Assembly (NCBI RefSeq): GCF_016508255.1 | Contig: NZ_JADVKT010000011.1 | Span: 6,653 to 70,652 of the forward strand | Direction of reading: 5' to 3' | DNA length: 64,000 nt | Origin: Acinetobacter calcoaceticus | Lineage (GTDB): Bacteria; Pseudomonadota; Gammaproteobacteria; Pseudomonadales; Moraxellaceae | In this document: positions 16,519-25,887 of the stretch, in pieces | Position numbering within the stretch: position 1 is the stretch's first letter | Layout: every line of letters begins with the position of its first letter | The notes under the pieces: generated by a model | Seen by the model: only the letters and a program-made list of their open reading frames with translations | What the model was told of the DNA's origin: nothing | The model's database searches: none | Program-made: the position numbers and the translations under genes

Positions 16519-17571
16519 TTAATGATCAGATAATGTTTTCATATCAATCACGAAGCGATACTTCACATCGCTCTTTAGCATACGTTCAAAAGCTTCATTA
16601 ATATTTTGCATATCAATCATTTCTATCTCAGAAACAATATTATGCTCACCACAAAAATCTAATAACTCTTGTGTTTCTTTAATTCCACCAATGACCGATC
16701 CCGCAATTGATCTTCGTCCTAAAATCATAGGGACTGAATTTGCGCTAATTTCACCTAAATACCCAACCAACACAATGGTTCCATTTAAAGCTAGTGTTGG
16801 AATATAAGGCTTCAAGTCATGGTCATAAGGCACAGTATCAACAATTAAATCAAATTGATTTAACACTGATTTCATTTGAGCTTCATCTGTTGATAACACA
16901 ACATGATGCGCACCGAGTTGTTTGGCATCTTGTTCTTTGTTTGCAGAACGGGTAAATAATGTCACTTCTGCACCTAGAGCATTGGCAAGTTTAATAGCCA
17001 TGTGCCCTAAACCACCTAAGCCGACGACTGCAACTTTACTACCCTTTCCAATATTCCAATGGCGTAGAGGCGACCATGTGGTAATCCCCGCGCAAAGAAG
17101 TGGTGGTACAGCTTGAGCATCCAGATTTTCAGGTACTTTTAATACAAAATCTTCGCTACATGTAATGCTTTGTGAATATCCACCATAAGTTGGACTATGG
17201 TCATGGCGATCTACGCCGCCATAAGTCTGGATATTGCCTTGTTCACAATACTGTTCTAGTCCTGAATGGCAAGCCGAACAAGTACGGCATGAATCTACCA
17301 TACAGCCAATTCCAACTAAGTCACCAACTTTATATTTTGTGACTTTAGAACCGATTGAGGTTACGCGCCCTACAATTTCATGGCCTGGAACTAATGGATA
17401 AGCACTAAAGCCCCAATCGTTTTTAGCTTGATGTAGATCGGAATGGCAAACACCACAATATTCAATTTGAATAACAACATCATCCTGCCTTGGAGTTCTA
17501 CGTTCAAACCTAAATGGAACTAAAGGCGTTTCTGAAGACAGCGCGGCATATCCTAAAACTTCATTTGTCAT
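16519..17571 (-). CDS. zinc-dependent alcohol dehydrogenase, CAD/YahK type
   Basis: The 350-residue protein is a medium-chain dehydrogenase. Catalytic zinc ligands are Cys39 (YCGVCHSD), His64 (GHEIVG) and a Cys near residue 158 (PLLCAG); structural zinc cysteines are 95, 98, 101 and 109. The nucleotide-binding motif GLGGLGH lies near residue 185. The sequence resembles YahK and cinnamyl-alcohol-dehydrogenase relatives, which reduce a range of aldehydes with NADPH in the cytoplasm. A cupin gene lies 118 bp upstream in the same direction and an AraC gene beyond it runs divergently. Confidence 0.9.
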   Translation of the reverse strand: MTNEVLGYAALSSETPLVPFRFERRTPRQDDVVIQIEYCGVCHSDLHQAKNDWGFSAYPLVPGHEIVGRVTSIGSKVTKYKVGDLVGIGCMVDSCRTCSACHSGLEQYCEQGNIQTYGGVDRHDHSPTYGGYSQSITCSEDFVLKVPENLDAQAVPPLLCAGITTWSPLRHWNIGKGSKVAVVGLGGLGHMAIKLANALGAEVTLFTRSANKEQDAKQLGAHHVVLSTDEAQMKSVLNQFDLIVDTVPYDHDLKPYIPTLALNGTIVLVGYLGEISANSVPMILGRRSIAGSVIGGIKETQELLDFCGEHNIVSEIEMIDMQNINEAFERMLKSDVKYRFVIDMKTLSDH

Positions 17572-17689
17572 ATTTTTTCTCTCATATTTAATGTGTAAAT
17601 AAAGACGAGTTCGTCTCTGAGAACTCTTTTAGAACGTCAGTTGATTCAGCACCAACATACCAATGGTTAGAAATAGAGGCCTTATAATT

Positions 17690-18124
17690 TCAGTGGCTCG
17701 CCGCTTTATATTGCTCATCTGAAACAGGCTCTAACCAGTCCACATTTTTGCCATGTTCATCAGTTGCAGTTAAAGCAAGGTGTGTCATTGCACAATGCCC
17801 AGTTGCACCATGCCAATGTTTCACTCCAGGTGGACAATAGATCACATCCCCTACAGAAATTTTCTCCGCAGGTTTGCCCCACTCCTGTACCAGTCCTTCT
17901 CCTTCTGTAACAATGAGATATTGCCCTTTAGGATGGGTATGCCAAAATGAACGGGCACTGGCATTAAAACTTACATAGGCACTTGAAGCATTTAAACTGT
18001 CAGTAACATCAGTTAATGGTTTAATCGCAACTTGACCCGTAAAAATATTATCTGGGCCAGTAATTACCTGTTGTTGGTTGGCTTTTTTAACAGTTTGAGA
18101 TGCTACGACTGATTTTTTATCCAT
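17690..18124 (-). CDS. cupin-domain protein
   Basis: The preferred start is ATG 18124 (MDKKSVVASQ), with GGGAG eight bases upstream; an ATG at 18160 has its only AGGA one base away. The 144-residue product is one beta-barrel cupin: metal-binding HTHPKGQYL with a downstream GVKHWHGA motif. These small cupins resemble the carboxymuconolactone/quercetinase-like proteins next to alcohol dehydrogenases and AraC regulators. It lies upstream of the adh gene and divergent from an AraC gene, so the three may form one aldehyde-response unit. The reaction is unknown. Confidence 0.82.
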   Translation of the reverse strand: MDKKSVVASQTVKKANQQQVITGPDNIFTGQVAIKPLTDVTDSLNASSAYVSFNASARSFWHTHPKGQYLIVTEGEGLVQEWGKPAEKISVGDVIYCPPGVKHWHGATGHCAMTHLALTATDEHGKNVDWLEPVSDEQYKAASH

Positions 18125-18345
18125 TGCGGGTACTCCCATTGAGATAAAATTGATACCCATGTCCTCAATTTAATGAGGGGACGCAGGATTAAGCGTTGTT
18201 CAAACAGTATAAAAATGAAAGTCGACAGGCGTTGTTCTATTCCTCTTACAGATTTGCCTAATCCTCCGAATTGTTGCACTTCGCTCTATTTTTCTTATTT
18301 GAAATGCCTACAATAAAAACACAGATGGCAATAGGTGGAATCTGA

Positions 18346-19233
18346 ATGGCAAATAGATCTCTAAACCATAATCAAGAATTAGCTCAACTTGTCGATCAAT
18401 GGACCCGAGAAAAAGGTACATTCAAAACGCCTATTGCAGGGCTGACTTTATATCGCGCAGAAACGTTGACCCCACCAAGTAGCAGTATGATGGATGCCAG
18501 TCTATGTATGATTGCTCAAGGGAAAAAACAAGTTATTCTTAGCGAAGAAACCTATACCTATGACTCTAATCATTTTCTTTTTACGGCAATTGACCTGCCT
18601 GTAATCGCTCAAGTTCTTGAAGCTTCGGTTGAACAACCTTATCTTTCAATAGTGCTACGCCTAGACCCCTATGTGCTTGCCCAAATCATGCTTGAAGCGC
18701 ATATTCCTTTTAAAGATACAAATATTGAAAAGAAAGGTATGGCGGTTGGAGTCGTCAATTCAGAGCTAAATGATGCTTTTACACGGTTATTAAAACTACT
18801 GGATACACCACAAGACATACCAATCTTGTCTCCTCTTATTATTAAAGAAATTTTTTATCGTTTATTGATGAGTCCACAAGGTGATCGGCTTAAACGTATT
18901 GCTGCGGCAGGAACCACAGGTCATCGAATTGTGAAAGCGATTGAATGGCTGAAAAATAATTTTGCAAAATCATTTAGTGTTGAAGAGCTTGCCAGCACAA
19001 TGGGGATGAGTGCATCAAGTTTTCATCAACATTTTAGGGATATAACCTCGATGAGTCCCTTACAATATCAAAAAAGAATGAGGTTAACTGAAGCACGGCG
19101 TTTATTGATGACTGAAGAATGTGATATTTCAACGACCAGTATTCAGGTCGGTTATGAAAGTTTGTCGCAATTTTCAAGGGAATATAAACGCTTTTTCGGG
19201 GCGCCACCGTCGGTGGATATAAAAAGTATATAA
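18346..19233 (+). CDS. AraC family transcriptional regulator (AraC_N type)
   Basis: This 295-residue protein has the AraC_N sensor domain (about residues 15-170, including CMIAQGKKQV and the DLPVIAQV segment) and a C-terminal HTH domain ending with STTSIQVGYESLSQFSREYKR. AraC_N regulators commonly control adjacent aldehyde- or alcohol-metabolising dehydrogenases, as with YqhC and yqhD, which matches the divergent cupin and adh genes here. The start codon is about 220 bp from the cupin start. Confidence 0.88.
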   Translation: MANRSLNHNQELAQLVDQWTREKGTFKTPIAGLTLYRAETLTPPSSSMMDASLCMIAQGKKQVILSEETYTYDSNHFLFTAIDLPVIAQVLEASVEQPYLSIVLRLDPYVLAQIMLEAHIPFKDTNIEKKGMAVGVVNSELNDAFTRLLKLLDTPQDIPILSPLIIKEIFYRLLMSPQGDRLKRIAAAGTTGHRIVKAIEWLKNNFAKSFSVEELASTMGMSASSFHQHFRDITSMSPLQYQKRMRLTEARRLLMTEECDISTTSIQVGYESLSQFSREYKRFFGAPPSVDIKSI

Positions 19234-19235
19234 AT

Positions 19236-19268
19236 AAAAAAGCCCTGAATATTCAGGGCTTTTTTATT
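19236..19268. terminator. bidirectional rho-independent terminator
   Basis: The stem AAAAAAGCCCTGAAT/ATTCAGGGCTTTTTT around 19236-19266 lies between the convergent AraC and cold-shock genes and has A and T tracts suited to stopping both. Confidence 0.9.
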
Positions 19269-19277
19269 TATCGCGTA

Positions 19278-19487
19278 TTACTGTGGAATAATATTCACAG
19301 CACTTGGACCTTTTTGGCCTTGAGCGATATTAAAAGTTACTTTCTGACCTTCATGTAAAGTTTTGAAGCCAGAAGAAGCGATTTCTTTAAAATGAGCAAA
19401 CACATCTGGACCAGATTCTTGTTGAATAAAACCGAAACCTTTAGTTTCGTTAAACCACTTTACTGTACCAGTATTTGTATTAGACAT
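19278..19487 (-). CDS. cold-shock protein, CspA family
   Basis: The 69-residue form starting [12 protein letters not shown] (ATG 19487) has AAAGGA before it; the longer frame to 19520 adds unlike residues. It has both RNA-binding motifs, KGFGFIQ and DVFAHF, on a five-stranded OB fold. CspA-type proteins bind single-stranded RNA and act as chaperones. The gene stands alone; the long AT-rich upstream region probably provides a typical csp 5' untranslated leader. Confidence 0.95.
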   Translation of the reverse strand: MSNTNTGTVKWFNETKGFGFIQQESGPDVFAHFKEIASSGFKTLHEGQKVTFNIAQGQKGPSAVNIIPQ

Positions 19488-19806
19488 AATATATCCTTTA
19501 ATTTTAATCATTTGAGTCATTTAAAATGACAAATATAACTTGAAAAAATGATAACGAATTGAGCTTAATATCTGAAAAAACGAAGGATTATGACTAAAAC
19601 TACGATACTTAAAGAAGATTTACTACAAGTCTTTTTTCTAGTTAACTTAAGCATATAGGAAACCAATATTTATTCAAGATTTTTTTATTAAAAATAAGAT
19701 ACATCACTTACGTACTACAGATAAATCCCTATTTTTTCTTAGATATTTACCTTTTATAACTTATGAGACTCTTCAACTATATTTATTATAAGCCCATGTA
19801 AGAAAA
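19488..19806. other. 319-bp AT-rich intergenic stretch upstream of the cold-shock gene
   Basis: This stretch is expected to contain the promoter and leader of the csp gene and the 3' end of the DUF4468-like gene transcript. No coding frame, clear terminator or repeat was recognised. Confidence 0.5.
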
Positions 19807-20343
19807 CTACATTGGACTCGCTCCAACAGGCTGAGCATTCGGATGTAAGACATGAAATTTATAGGCTTCCGCAACATTCTTTATTTGGTTCTTTATGGCT
19901 GCATTTTTATCTTTATAAAAATGATTATTACGATTGTCACGGGGTTCTATATTGCTAAACGTAAGCTTAGCTTGATGATCTTTAACTTCTATTTTCAAAA
20001 TATAATTAAAGGAATCATCCGCAATCTTAATCATATTTCTGCTTAGACAGTCCATACAATTATCAAATTTTAGCCCTGCATGTCCTTTAATTGTCAGTAC
20101 TTTATTTACTTCATCTGCCTGAATAATCTTTCGACTTGAAACATAATCCACCACATTGTTTCGCCAGTTTTTAGAAGCATCATAAATTTGCGTTTGGCTC
20201 AAACCTTTGAAATTAACAATTTCTGAAAAATACTCGTTTTTCTTTTCAGCAGGTTTTTCATCAACTTTATTAGGCAAAGAAAGACAACCTTGCATACCTA
20301 GTACAGCAAAACTTAATGTAGCAGCTAAAATTACTCTTCTCAC
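19807..20343 (-). CDS. DUF4468-like lipoprotein
   Basis: The 178-residue protein starts at a GTG (20343). Hydrophobic residues 4-15 and the MQGC lipobox (Cys20) mark it as a lipoprotein. The mature part (FKGLSQTQIYDASKNW, then VLTIKGHA and a C-terminal strand-rich stretch) resembles DUF4468/TBP-like proteins, whose function is unknown. It has a CMDC motif near residue 115 that could form a disulfide. It stands alone between the csp and alkylsulfatase genes. Confidence 0.65.
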   Translation of the reverse strand: MRRVILAATLSFAVLGMQGCLSLPNKVDEKPAEKKNEYFSEIVNFKGLSQTQIYDASKNWRNNVVDYVSSRKIIQADEVNKVLTIKGHAGLKFDNCMDCLSRNMIKIADDSFNYILKIEVKDHQAKLTFSNIEPRDNRNNHFYKDKNAAIKNQIKNVAEAYKFHVLHPNAQPVGASPM

Positions 20344-20542
20344 GTAACGCTCACTTTTTAAAGAGACTAGAAGTTAGAACCTCCAAATTTACACCAGCAC
20401 ATCGAATAATTTGGTTTATATAAAGTTAAAAATGCAGTACCTGATTGTCAGGTGTATCAGGTACTGCCAGATCTAGATCAATTGAAATCATTGCTAAAGG
20501 ATGCTTTATCTTAAGTTTCCTATGGATCTATCTTTGATCATT

Positions 20543-22492
20543 TTAGTTTTCTGGACGAGTCACAATTGGAAAAATATTGGTAGACTTTTTAAATAAAGAA
20601 AAGAACTTTCCAATTTTTAACGGATTGCCCTTTATTTCGCTTTCCTTAGAAAATAAAACTTTCGAACCACTCACTTCACCTGTAATTAACTTTAAATATA
20701 AAAGTTTAGTCAGCTTCAACGTTGGACAGTTTGTAGGTAGATTATCGCTGTCATATTTATCAAAGAGCATGACCGAGTTTTCAATCCGTAATGAAAAATT
20801 TTCTTGTGTATCGGTCAATACTAAGTTCATACACTGATTTTCATTTTTTAAATTTTCAACATCCAGATTGGTTGCCATCGCTTCAAGAAATCTTTCAGTC
20901 GGCGTATGAATAAATAAACCTAATAAATCCGAAGTATTCTTAAGTGGAGTAACGCCTTGTAATTCTTGTGCACCCGATAAATAGAAATTACGCCAAGTCG
21001 AAGCTTCAGCTGAATATCCTAATTGTCGATAAGTTTTTGCCAGCAATTCTTTGGCTTGAAAATTCTTTGGGTTATTAAATACTAAATGTTTTAGAATTTC
21101 CGCAGCCCATCTGTATTCAGCCTTGTCATAAGCTTGCTGAGCATTTTTTAAAGCGTTCGCCTCTCCACCAGCCAGTTCAATATATTTCTTTGCAGCATCT
21201 TTAGGCGGTAAAGGGTCTAAATTTGACGGGTTGGCATCAAACCAACCCATGTAGTATTGATATACAGCCTTTGTATTATGTTTTAAGGTTCCATAATAGC
21301 CGTGAGCATATAGCTTTTGGTCTAACTCTGGTGGCAGCTTAATCTTCTCTGCAATTTCAGCACCATTTAAACCAGAGTTCATAGAACGAACAGTTTGATC
21401 ATGAATGAATTTATAGACATCTCTTTGTGTCTTAATAAAGTCTTGAATATTTTGTTGCCCCCAAACTGGCCAGTGATGTTGGGCAATAAAAACTTCTGAG
21501 TTTTGGGTTTGCACTAAAGCTTGGTTAAGATAACCGACCCACTTTAACGTATCGCGTACTTTAGCACCTCTTAGAGTATAAAGATTATGTAGCGTATGAG
21601 AGAGAATCTCTGCGCCGTTATAAAGCTTAAGTGAAGGAATGGAAAAAGTTAATTCTGACGGCGCTTCTGAACTTGGAACGTTATAAAATACAAAATCCAA
21701 ACCATCGATATTTAATTTTTGTTCTTTCTGCGTAATCAACTGATTCAGTTCTAAAATTCCGATTTGTCCAACTGCTACCGCTTTACCTAAACCATTATCC
21801 ACCAAACCTTCTGTATTTTTAGGTAAAAATGTACCATACATATACGTTGCTCGGCGGGTCATGGCTGGCCCCGCCATAATGTTCTCACTAGTCGCTTCTT
21901 CCATAAATCCTTCGGGAGCAACAATTGGTATTTTTCTTTGTTTCAATTCTTCAGCAGAGATAACACCGAGCGCCCCACCAAAATGATCAATATGGCTATG
22001 TGTAAAAACAATCGCTGAAATTTTCTGGTTACCTAAATGCTGTCTTGCAAATTTGATAGCCGCTTCAGCAGTTTCTTTAGATGTTAAAGTATCAACAATG
22101 ATCCAGCCTGTATTACCCTGAATAATGGTCATGTTTGCCAGATCAAAGCCTCGAACTTGCCAGACACGGTCCGTCACCTTAAACAAACCAACATTATTAT
22201 TTAATTTTGCTTGTCTCCACAGGCTTGGATTTACAGTATTGGGAGCTTGATCTTTAATAAAATTAAATGCATCAAAATCCCAGATCACATCTCCTTGCTC
22301 ATTTTTTATTTGGCCAGTAGGTTTAGCGATAAAACCCTTTTCAGCATTTTTAAACTCATCAGCATCTTGTAGATTGTACTTGCTACCGTACGAAGCATTT
22401 GAGTCAATAACGGCCTTCTCTACTTTATTTTCTGCAAATACATTGAGCGACAAAATAGATAATAATGAGACCGTTAGTACTTTAATTTTCAT
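20543..22492 (-). CDS. alkylsulfatase, SdsA1-type metallo-beta-lactamase fold
   Basis: The 649-residue protein begins with a signal peptide, likely cleaved after VFA at residue 20. The metallo-beta-lactamase motif THSHIDH (164-170) binds the zinc pair. After the catalytic domain come an alpha-helical dimerisation domain (about 400-520, with AEYRWAAEILKHLV) and an SCP2-like C-terminal domain (about 525-649), the layout of Pseudomonas SdsA1. Such enzymes split primary or secondary alkyl sulfates such as SDS to alcohol and sulfate in the periplasm. The upstream gene encodes a large lipoprotein ending with its own terminator, so shared control is likely but not certain. Confidence 0.9.
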   Translation of the reverse strand: MKIKVLTVSLLSILSLNVFAENKVEKAVIDSNASYGSKYNLQDADEFKNAEKGFIAKPTGQIKNEQGDVIWDFDAFNFIKDQAPNTVNPSLWRQAKLNNNVGLFKVTDRVWQVRGFDLANMTIIQGNTGWIIVDTLTSKETAEAAIKFARQHLGNQKISAIVFTHSHIDHFGGALGVISAEELKQRKIPIVAPEGFMEEATSENIMAGPAMTRRATYMYGTFLPKNTEGLVDNGLGKAVAVGQIGILELNQLITQKEQKLNIDGLDFVFYNVPSSEAPSELTFSIPSLKLYNGAEILSHTLHNLYTLRGAKVRDTLKWVGYLNQALVQTQNSEVFIAQHHWPVWGQQNIQDFIKTQRDVYKFIHDQTVRSMNSGLNGAEIAEKIKLPPELDQKLYAHGYYGTLKHNTKAVYQYYMGWFDANPSNLDPLPPKDAAKKYIELAGGEANALKNAQQAYDKAEYRWAAEILKHLVFNNPKNFQAKELLAKTYRQLGYSAEASTWRNFYLSGAQELQGVTPLKNTSDLLGLFIHTPTERFLEAMATNLDVENLKNENQCMNLVLTDTQENFSLRIENSVMLFDKYDSDNLPTNCPTLKLTKLLYLKLITGEVSGSKVLFSKESEIKGNPLKIGKFFSLFKKSTNIFPIVTRPEN

Positions 22493-22582
22493 AAAATTTC
22501 CTTAATGTTTTATATGCTTTTTATCCCTTAAAGATTGGGAATATTTTTATTGAATTAGAACTTTTTAGCGTACTAAAGAAAA

Positions 22583-22616
22583 AACCAATCTTTCATTAAA
22601 AGATTGGTTGATTTTC
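22583..22616 (-). terminator. rho-independent terminator after the lipoprotein gene
   Basis: AACCAATCTTT (22583-22593) pairs with AAAGATTGGTT (22599-22609). Read on the minus strand the stem is followed by TTTTTTCTTT, so it should end or weaken the transcript of the 22631-24025 gene before the alkylsulfatase. Confidence 0.75.
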
Positions 22617-22630
22617 TTTATATCTAGATT

Positions 22631-24025
22631 TTAAGAACATCCCTTTGTTTCAAAGGCGTCTTTAGAGGTGTAGCGAATGTCTGGCAAATAATCACCCATT
22701 ACTGCTTTTTCTTCACCGGGTACTTTCACCTTCTGAACGGCGTGAGCAAAGGCATTATCAGGTAATAAATTACGCATAATAAATAAACCAAAGTCTGAGT
22801 GACCGAAAGCTTTACCATCTTCGGCTGTATAGCCTGAACCACGAGGACTTAGCTCAAGGAAATATACGCCACACTCTTCTCGTGCATTCGCTGGTCGATC
22901 TTCTGGTAACGAAGCAACAATGGTATAGAAACCGTCTTTATCTACTTTTTGAATATTTTCGTCATAGAGACAATAATTTGTCGCGGTTGAAATCACTTCA
23001 TTTGTACAAATTGACCAATAACGTATATCTGTTTTTTGAACAAACGGATCATTATTAAAAGTTTTTGCTGTAGTTGGAACTTTACCTCGAAGTTCGATCA
23101 CTTTACCTAATCGTCTACTTACTGCCGCATAAACATATTCATTGTCAGGTGTAGCCCAATAACCAAGTTTTGGTGTGACCGCCAAACCTTCACATTTATC
23201 AATCGGCTGTTTTGTAATAGGATCGAATTTATAAATACATTTGAAGCTATCTAAAGCACTAAAAGCTTTGTACCATTTTGGTTCCTGTTGTGCAGGAAAA
23301 CCCTCATATCTATTTTGGTTAAATGCATCTACAGTATTTTTTAATGGTATTGCCGATATACGATCAATAGGTGCTTTTTTTACTTGTAGAACATTACAAA
23401 CATCTTGGCCTTTTTTAACGTCCCCATTTGCAAGTTGTACTTTAAATCGAGGGAAACTCACATTTCCTTTAATATCCATATTTTTGTTGGGTACATATAC
23501 ACGATATAAAATGGCAACTTTGCCATCAACCGTTTTTGGGGCATACAACGTATTACTTAGAGGAGTACTTGGTAAATCTCCTAATTGCAATTGTGCTGAG
23601 TAACTACGCGCTTTGCCAAGACGGTTATTCCCGACTACAAACGGGTTGATTGAACCTTGATTTGGTAAAATGGCTGCATCTAATAATGAATTAACGCGCT
23701 CACCTTTTGCGGTATAACTCACCAATGAAAAGTGACGTGAATAAGGATAATCCCCATCAATCATTACTTTTGCACCTTCTGGAACCGTAAATTCTGATGA
23801 CCAATACGTTACATTAGAATCAGGAAACGCATAATTTAACGGGTCTTCTCCAGTATGCTGTTTACTTGTTACAGAATCTTGCCACATGCAATCTGTTAAC
23901 TCAGTTCCTGGATTTACTGGCTTATTTCCCTGAGTAGAATCATCACTATCATTACACGCGCTCAAACCCACAGAGCCAATAACCGTCAATAATATTGCAA
24001 TCCTTAACTGATTAAATTTTTCCAT
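22631..24025 (-). CDS. uncharacterised large lipoprotein
   Basis: I do not recognise this 464-residue protein. It has a lipoprotein signal with lipobox LSAC (Cys24), then a Ser/Asp-rich linker and a long, mostly beta, extracytoplasmic part with several aromatic-rich segments (for example YWSSEFTVPEG and YPYSRHFSLVSY) and about eight cysteines, probably disulfide-bonded. Two TAATC-type boxes lie 80-120 bp upstream of its start and a third lies before the neighbouring TetR gene, so it is probably the main target of that repressor. The alkylsulfatase gene follows. It may help bind or process a hydrophobic substrate, which is a guess from context. Confidence 0.7.
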   Translation of the reverse strand: MEKFNQLRIAILLTVIGSVGLSACNDSDDSTQGNKPVNPGTELTDCMWQDSVTSKQHTGEDPLNYAFPDSNVTYWSSEFTVPEGAKVMIDGDYPYSRHFSLVSYTAKGERVNSLLDAAILPNQGSINPFVVGNNRLGKARSYSAQLQLGDLPSTPLSNTLYAPKTVDGKVAILYRVYVPNKNMDIKGNVSFPRFKVQLANGDVKKGQDVCNVLQVKKAPIDRISAIPLKNTVDAFNQNRYEGFPAQQEPKWYKAFSALDSFKCIYKFDPITKQPIDKCEGLAVTPKLGYWATPDNEYVYAAVSRRLGKVIELRGKVPTTAKTFNNDPFVQKTDIRYWSICTNEVISTATNYCLYDENIQKVDKDGFYTIVASLPEDRPANAREECGVYFLELSPRGSGYTAEDGKAFGHSDFGLFIMRNLLPDNAFAHAVQKVKVPGEEKAVMGDYLPDIRYTSKDAFETKGCS

Positions 24026-24365
24026 AATACTTTTCCATTTTGACCAAGTGATACAAACTTGATCTCTTTGTTATATTTCTTAATCTCGAATTTTTTCCGA
24101 GACCTAATCCATTTAGATTAAAATAATAATCCAACTAGATTAAATATCAAGCTATTTTTATCAACAATGAATAAAATTATTTTTTAAAATAAAATCAAAT
24201 ACTTATAATTTTTTATTAAAATATCAACACTACAAAAAAAGTTTTATCAATTCTGATTCCACAAGTGAGGAGAGTTCAAACAGTACTGTCTAAACGGGTT
24301 CTATAAAAATGTAGGGCGAAATGAAGTAATGCTACCTCAATGAAAGATAGGGAATTTTTTGAGGC
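24026..24365. other. 340-bp AT-rich intergenic region with operator-like boxes
   Basis: It lies between the end of the TetR gene and the start of the lipoprotein gene. It holds two palindromic boxes (24105-24120 and 24127-24142); the rest is AT-rich with no recognisable gene. Confidence 0.6.
24105..24142. promoter_or_regulatory. paired operator-like boxes upstream of the lipoprotein gene
   Basis: TAATCCATTTAGATTA (24105-24120) and TAATCCAACTAGATTA (24127-24142) are imperfect palindromes with centres 22 bp apart, two helical turns. The second is followed by AATATCAAG, as is the third copy at 25070-25085. They are candidate sites for the TetR protein encoded at 24366-24983. Confidence 0.6.
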
Positions 24366-24983
24366 TTATGAATAAAAATGATCTGCTTTAAAACGAATTC
24401 CGCCTTCAATATAATCTTTTAAATATTTGGCGAGTAGTTTATGGTCCTTAACCTCTGTTGGCCAAAAATGCTCAAGTCCAACATCACTGATCACATTTAA
24501 AATAATATTAAAAGTAAAAAGTACTTTAAGTGAAATTGCATTAGGGTCTGCATCTGGTAAAGCTTGTTGTAATAGACCTACGGCTTTATTGGAAATAGGT
24601 ACTAAAGTTTTTGCAACAATAACGCGCCCTTCATCTCCAGCACTAATCGTTTTAGAGAAAAATTTGATGTAATGAATTCCGTTATGCTGTAAAAGTATTT
24701 TTACCATGGGTTTCATTAAAGCATCTACAACATCAGAAACCTGTACATTATTAGATGGAATAGCATTTAATAACTCTAAACTATCAATAACATAAGGCTG
24801 CATAACATGATCTAATGCGGCCTCCACGAGTCCCCATTTTGATTTAAAGTGGTAATAAAGAGCTGACTTATTTGCAACTCCAGCAGTTTCATTAATTCTT
24901 TGTACCGATAGCGTTTCAATATTATTTTGTGAAAAAAGAATGATGGCTGCTTCTATCAATTTTTCTTTAGTTTGTTTACTCAT
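24366..24983 (-). CDS. TetR family transcriptional regulator
   Basis: The 205-residue protein has a TetR HTH in residues 8-55 (SVQRINETAGVANKSALYYHFKSK). The C-terminal ligand domain is helical and unassigned. Palindromic boxes lie before this gene (25070-25085) and before the lipoprotein gene downstream (24105-24142), suggesting it represses itself and the lipoprotein/alkylsulfatase region, perhaps in response to a fatty or alkyl compound. The ligand is inferred from neighbours only. Confidence 0.88.
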   Translation of the reverse strand: MSKQTKEKLIEAAIILFSQNNIETLSVQRINETAGVANKSALYYHFKSKWGLVEAALDHVMQPYVIDSLELLNAIPSNNVQVSDVVDALMKPMVKILLQHNGIHYIKFFSKTISAGDEGRVIVAKTLVPISNKAVGLLQQALPDADPNAISLKVLFTFNIILNVISDVGLEHFWPTEVKDHKLLAKYLKDYIEGGIRFKADHFYS

Positions 24984-25069
24984 TTGATTCCACAGTACAA
25001 GTTAAAATTAATGGTGTTAACTTAAGAAAATATCCCCATTCTTATGCATTAACCTTTAGAGAAAAAGAA

Positions 25070-25085
25070 TAATCCATATAGATTA
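25070..25085. promoter_or_regulatory. operator-like box upstream of the TetR gene
   Basis: TAATCCATATAGATTA matches the two boxes at 24105-24142 in its arms and is followed by the same AATATCAAG as the second. A poorer match lies about 21 bp to its left (near 25049). It is a candidate autoregulatory site of the TetR gene that starts at 24983. Confidence 0.55.
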
Positions 25086-25165
25086 AATATCAAGTTGTTT
25101 TATTATCAAATAAGCAAAAATAGAAACTATTCTTACCAATTTTGAGACTGGAAGTACTTATAAAA

Positions 25166-25792
25166 TTATTTTAACTTCTCATTGTAATTGATATTTTTCA
25201 TAAATAAACCAACTGCATATTCAACCCAAGAACTAATTTCACTATCCGATATGATGTAATTAGGATGTGTAAGACACTTAAGGTGCGCATCACTTCGTAG
25301 TAACGCTAAAAATATATTCGCAGCGACATCTGAAGAAGAATTTAACTCAATTTCACCATTTTTGGCTGATTTTTCAAGATAACCCGCAATGATATTCGCA
25401 AGACGCTGTGGGCCAACTTGAAAGAATTTTTCAGATAACTCTGGAAACCTTACTGCTTCTGCAATACATACTCTAAAAAAAGCCAAACCTGAATGAGATA
25501 ATATAAAACACAGATAAGTTTTCCCCATTTCCGTTAAAGCAGAACGTAGGTTTTCGGCTTTTGTCTCGACTAATATAATTTGCTCTTGCATGTTCGTACA
25601 TTGTCGTTCAATCACAGCAGCAAACATCACTTCTTTATTTTTATAACAGCCATACATGGTTGCTTTTGAAACACCCGCCTCTTTTTGAATCATATCTGTT
25701 GTGGTGCCACTAAAGCCATGAGTCAGAAAAAATTTAGTTGCTGCATCCAGAATTTTTTGATCTTTTTCATTAGCTTTCGATGAACCAGACAT
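25166..25792 (-). CDS. TetR family repressor of the divergent efflux operon (AefR-like C-terminus)
   Basis: This 208-residue protein has an HTH (TTTDMIQKEAGVSKATMYGCYKNKE, residues about 30-55) and a C-terminal domain like the TetR_C group of AefR relatives. AAGG precedes the ATG. It is divergent from an EmrB/EmrA-like efflux pair; the intergenic palindrome GTACCGATCGGTAC (25888-25901) is a likely operator. Drug or solvent sensing is inferred from layout. Confidence 0.9.
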   Translation of the reverse strand: MSGSSKANEKDQKILDAATKFFLTHGFSGTTTDMIQKEAGVSKATMYGCYKNKEVMFAAVIERQCTNMQEQIILVETKAENLRSALTEMGKTYLCFILSHSGLAFFRVCIAEAVRFPELSEKFFQVGPQRLANIIAGYLEKSAKNGEIELNSSSDVAANIFLALLRSDAHLKCLTHPNYIISDSEISSWVEYAVGLFMKNINYNEKLK

Positions 25793-25887
25793 AGTGACCT
25801 TATAACAATTTTAGCGACTTCGTTTGTAGTGTAACTCATCGAAAAGTTCAAAATCGAGAATTGACGTAAATTTAATTAAAGAGTAGA

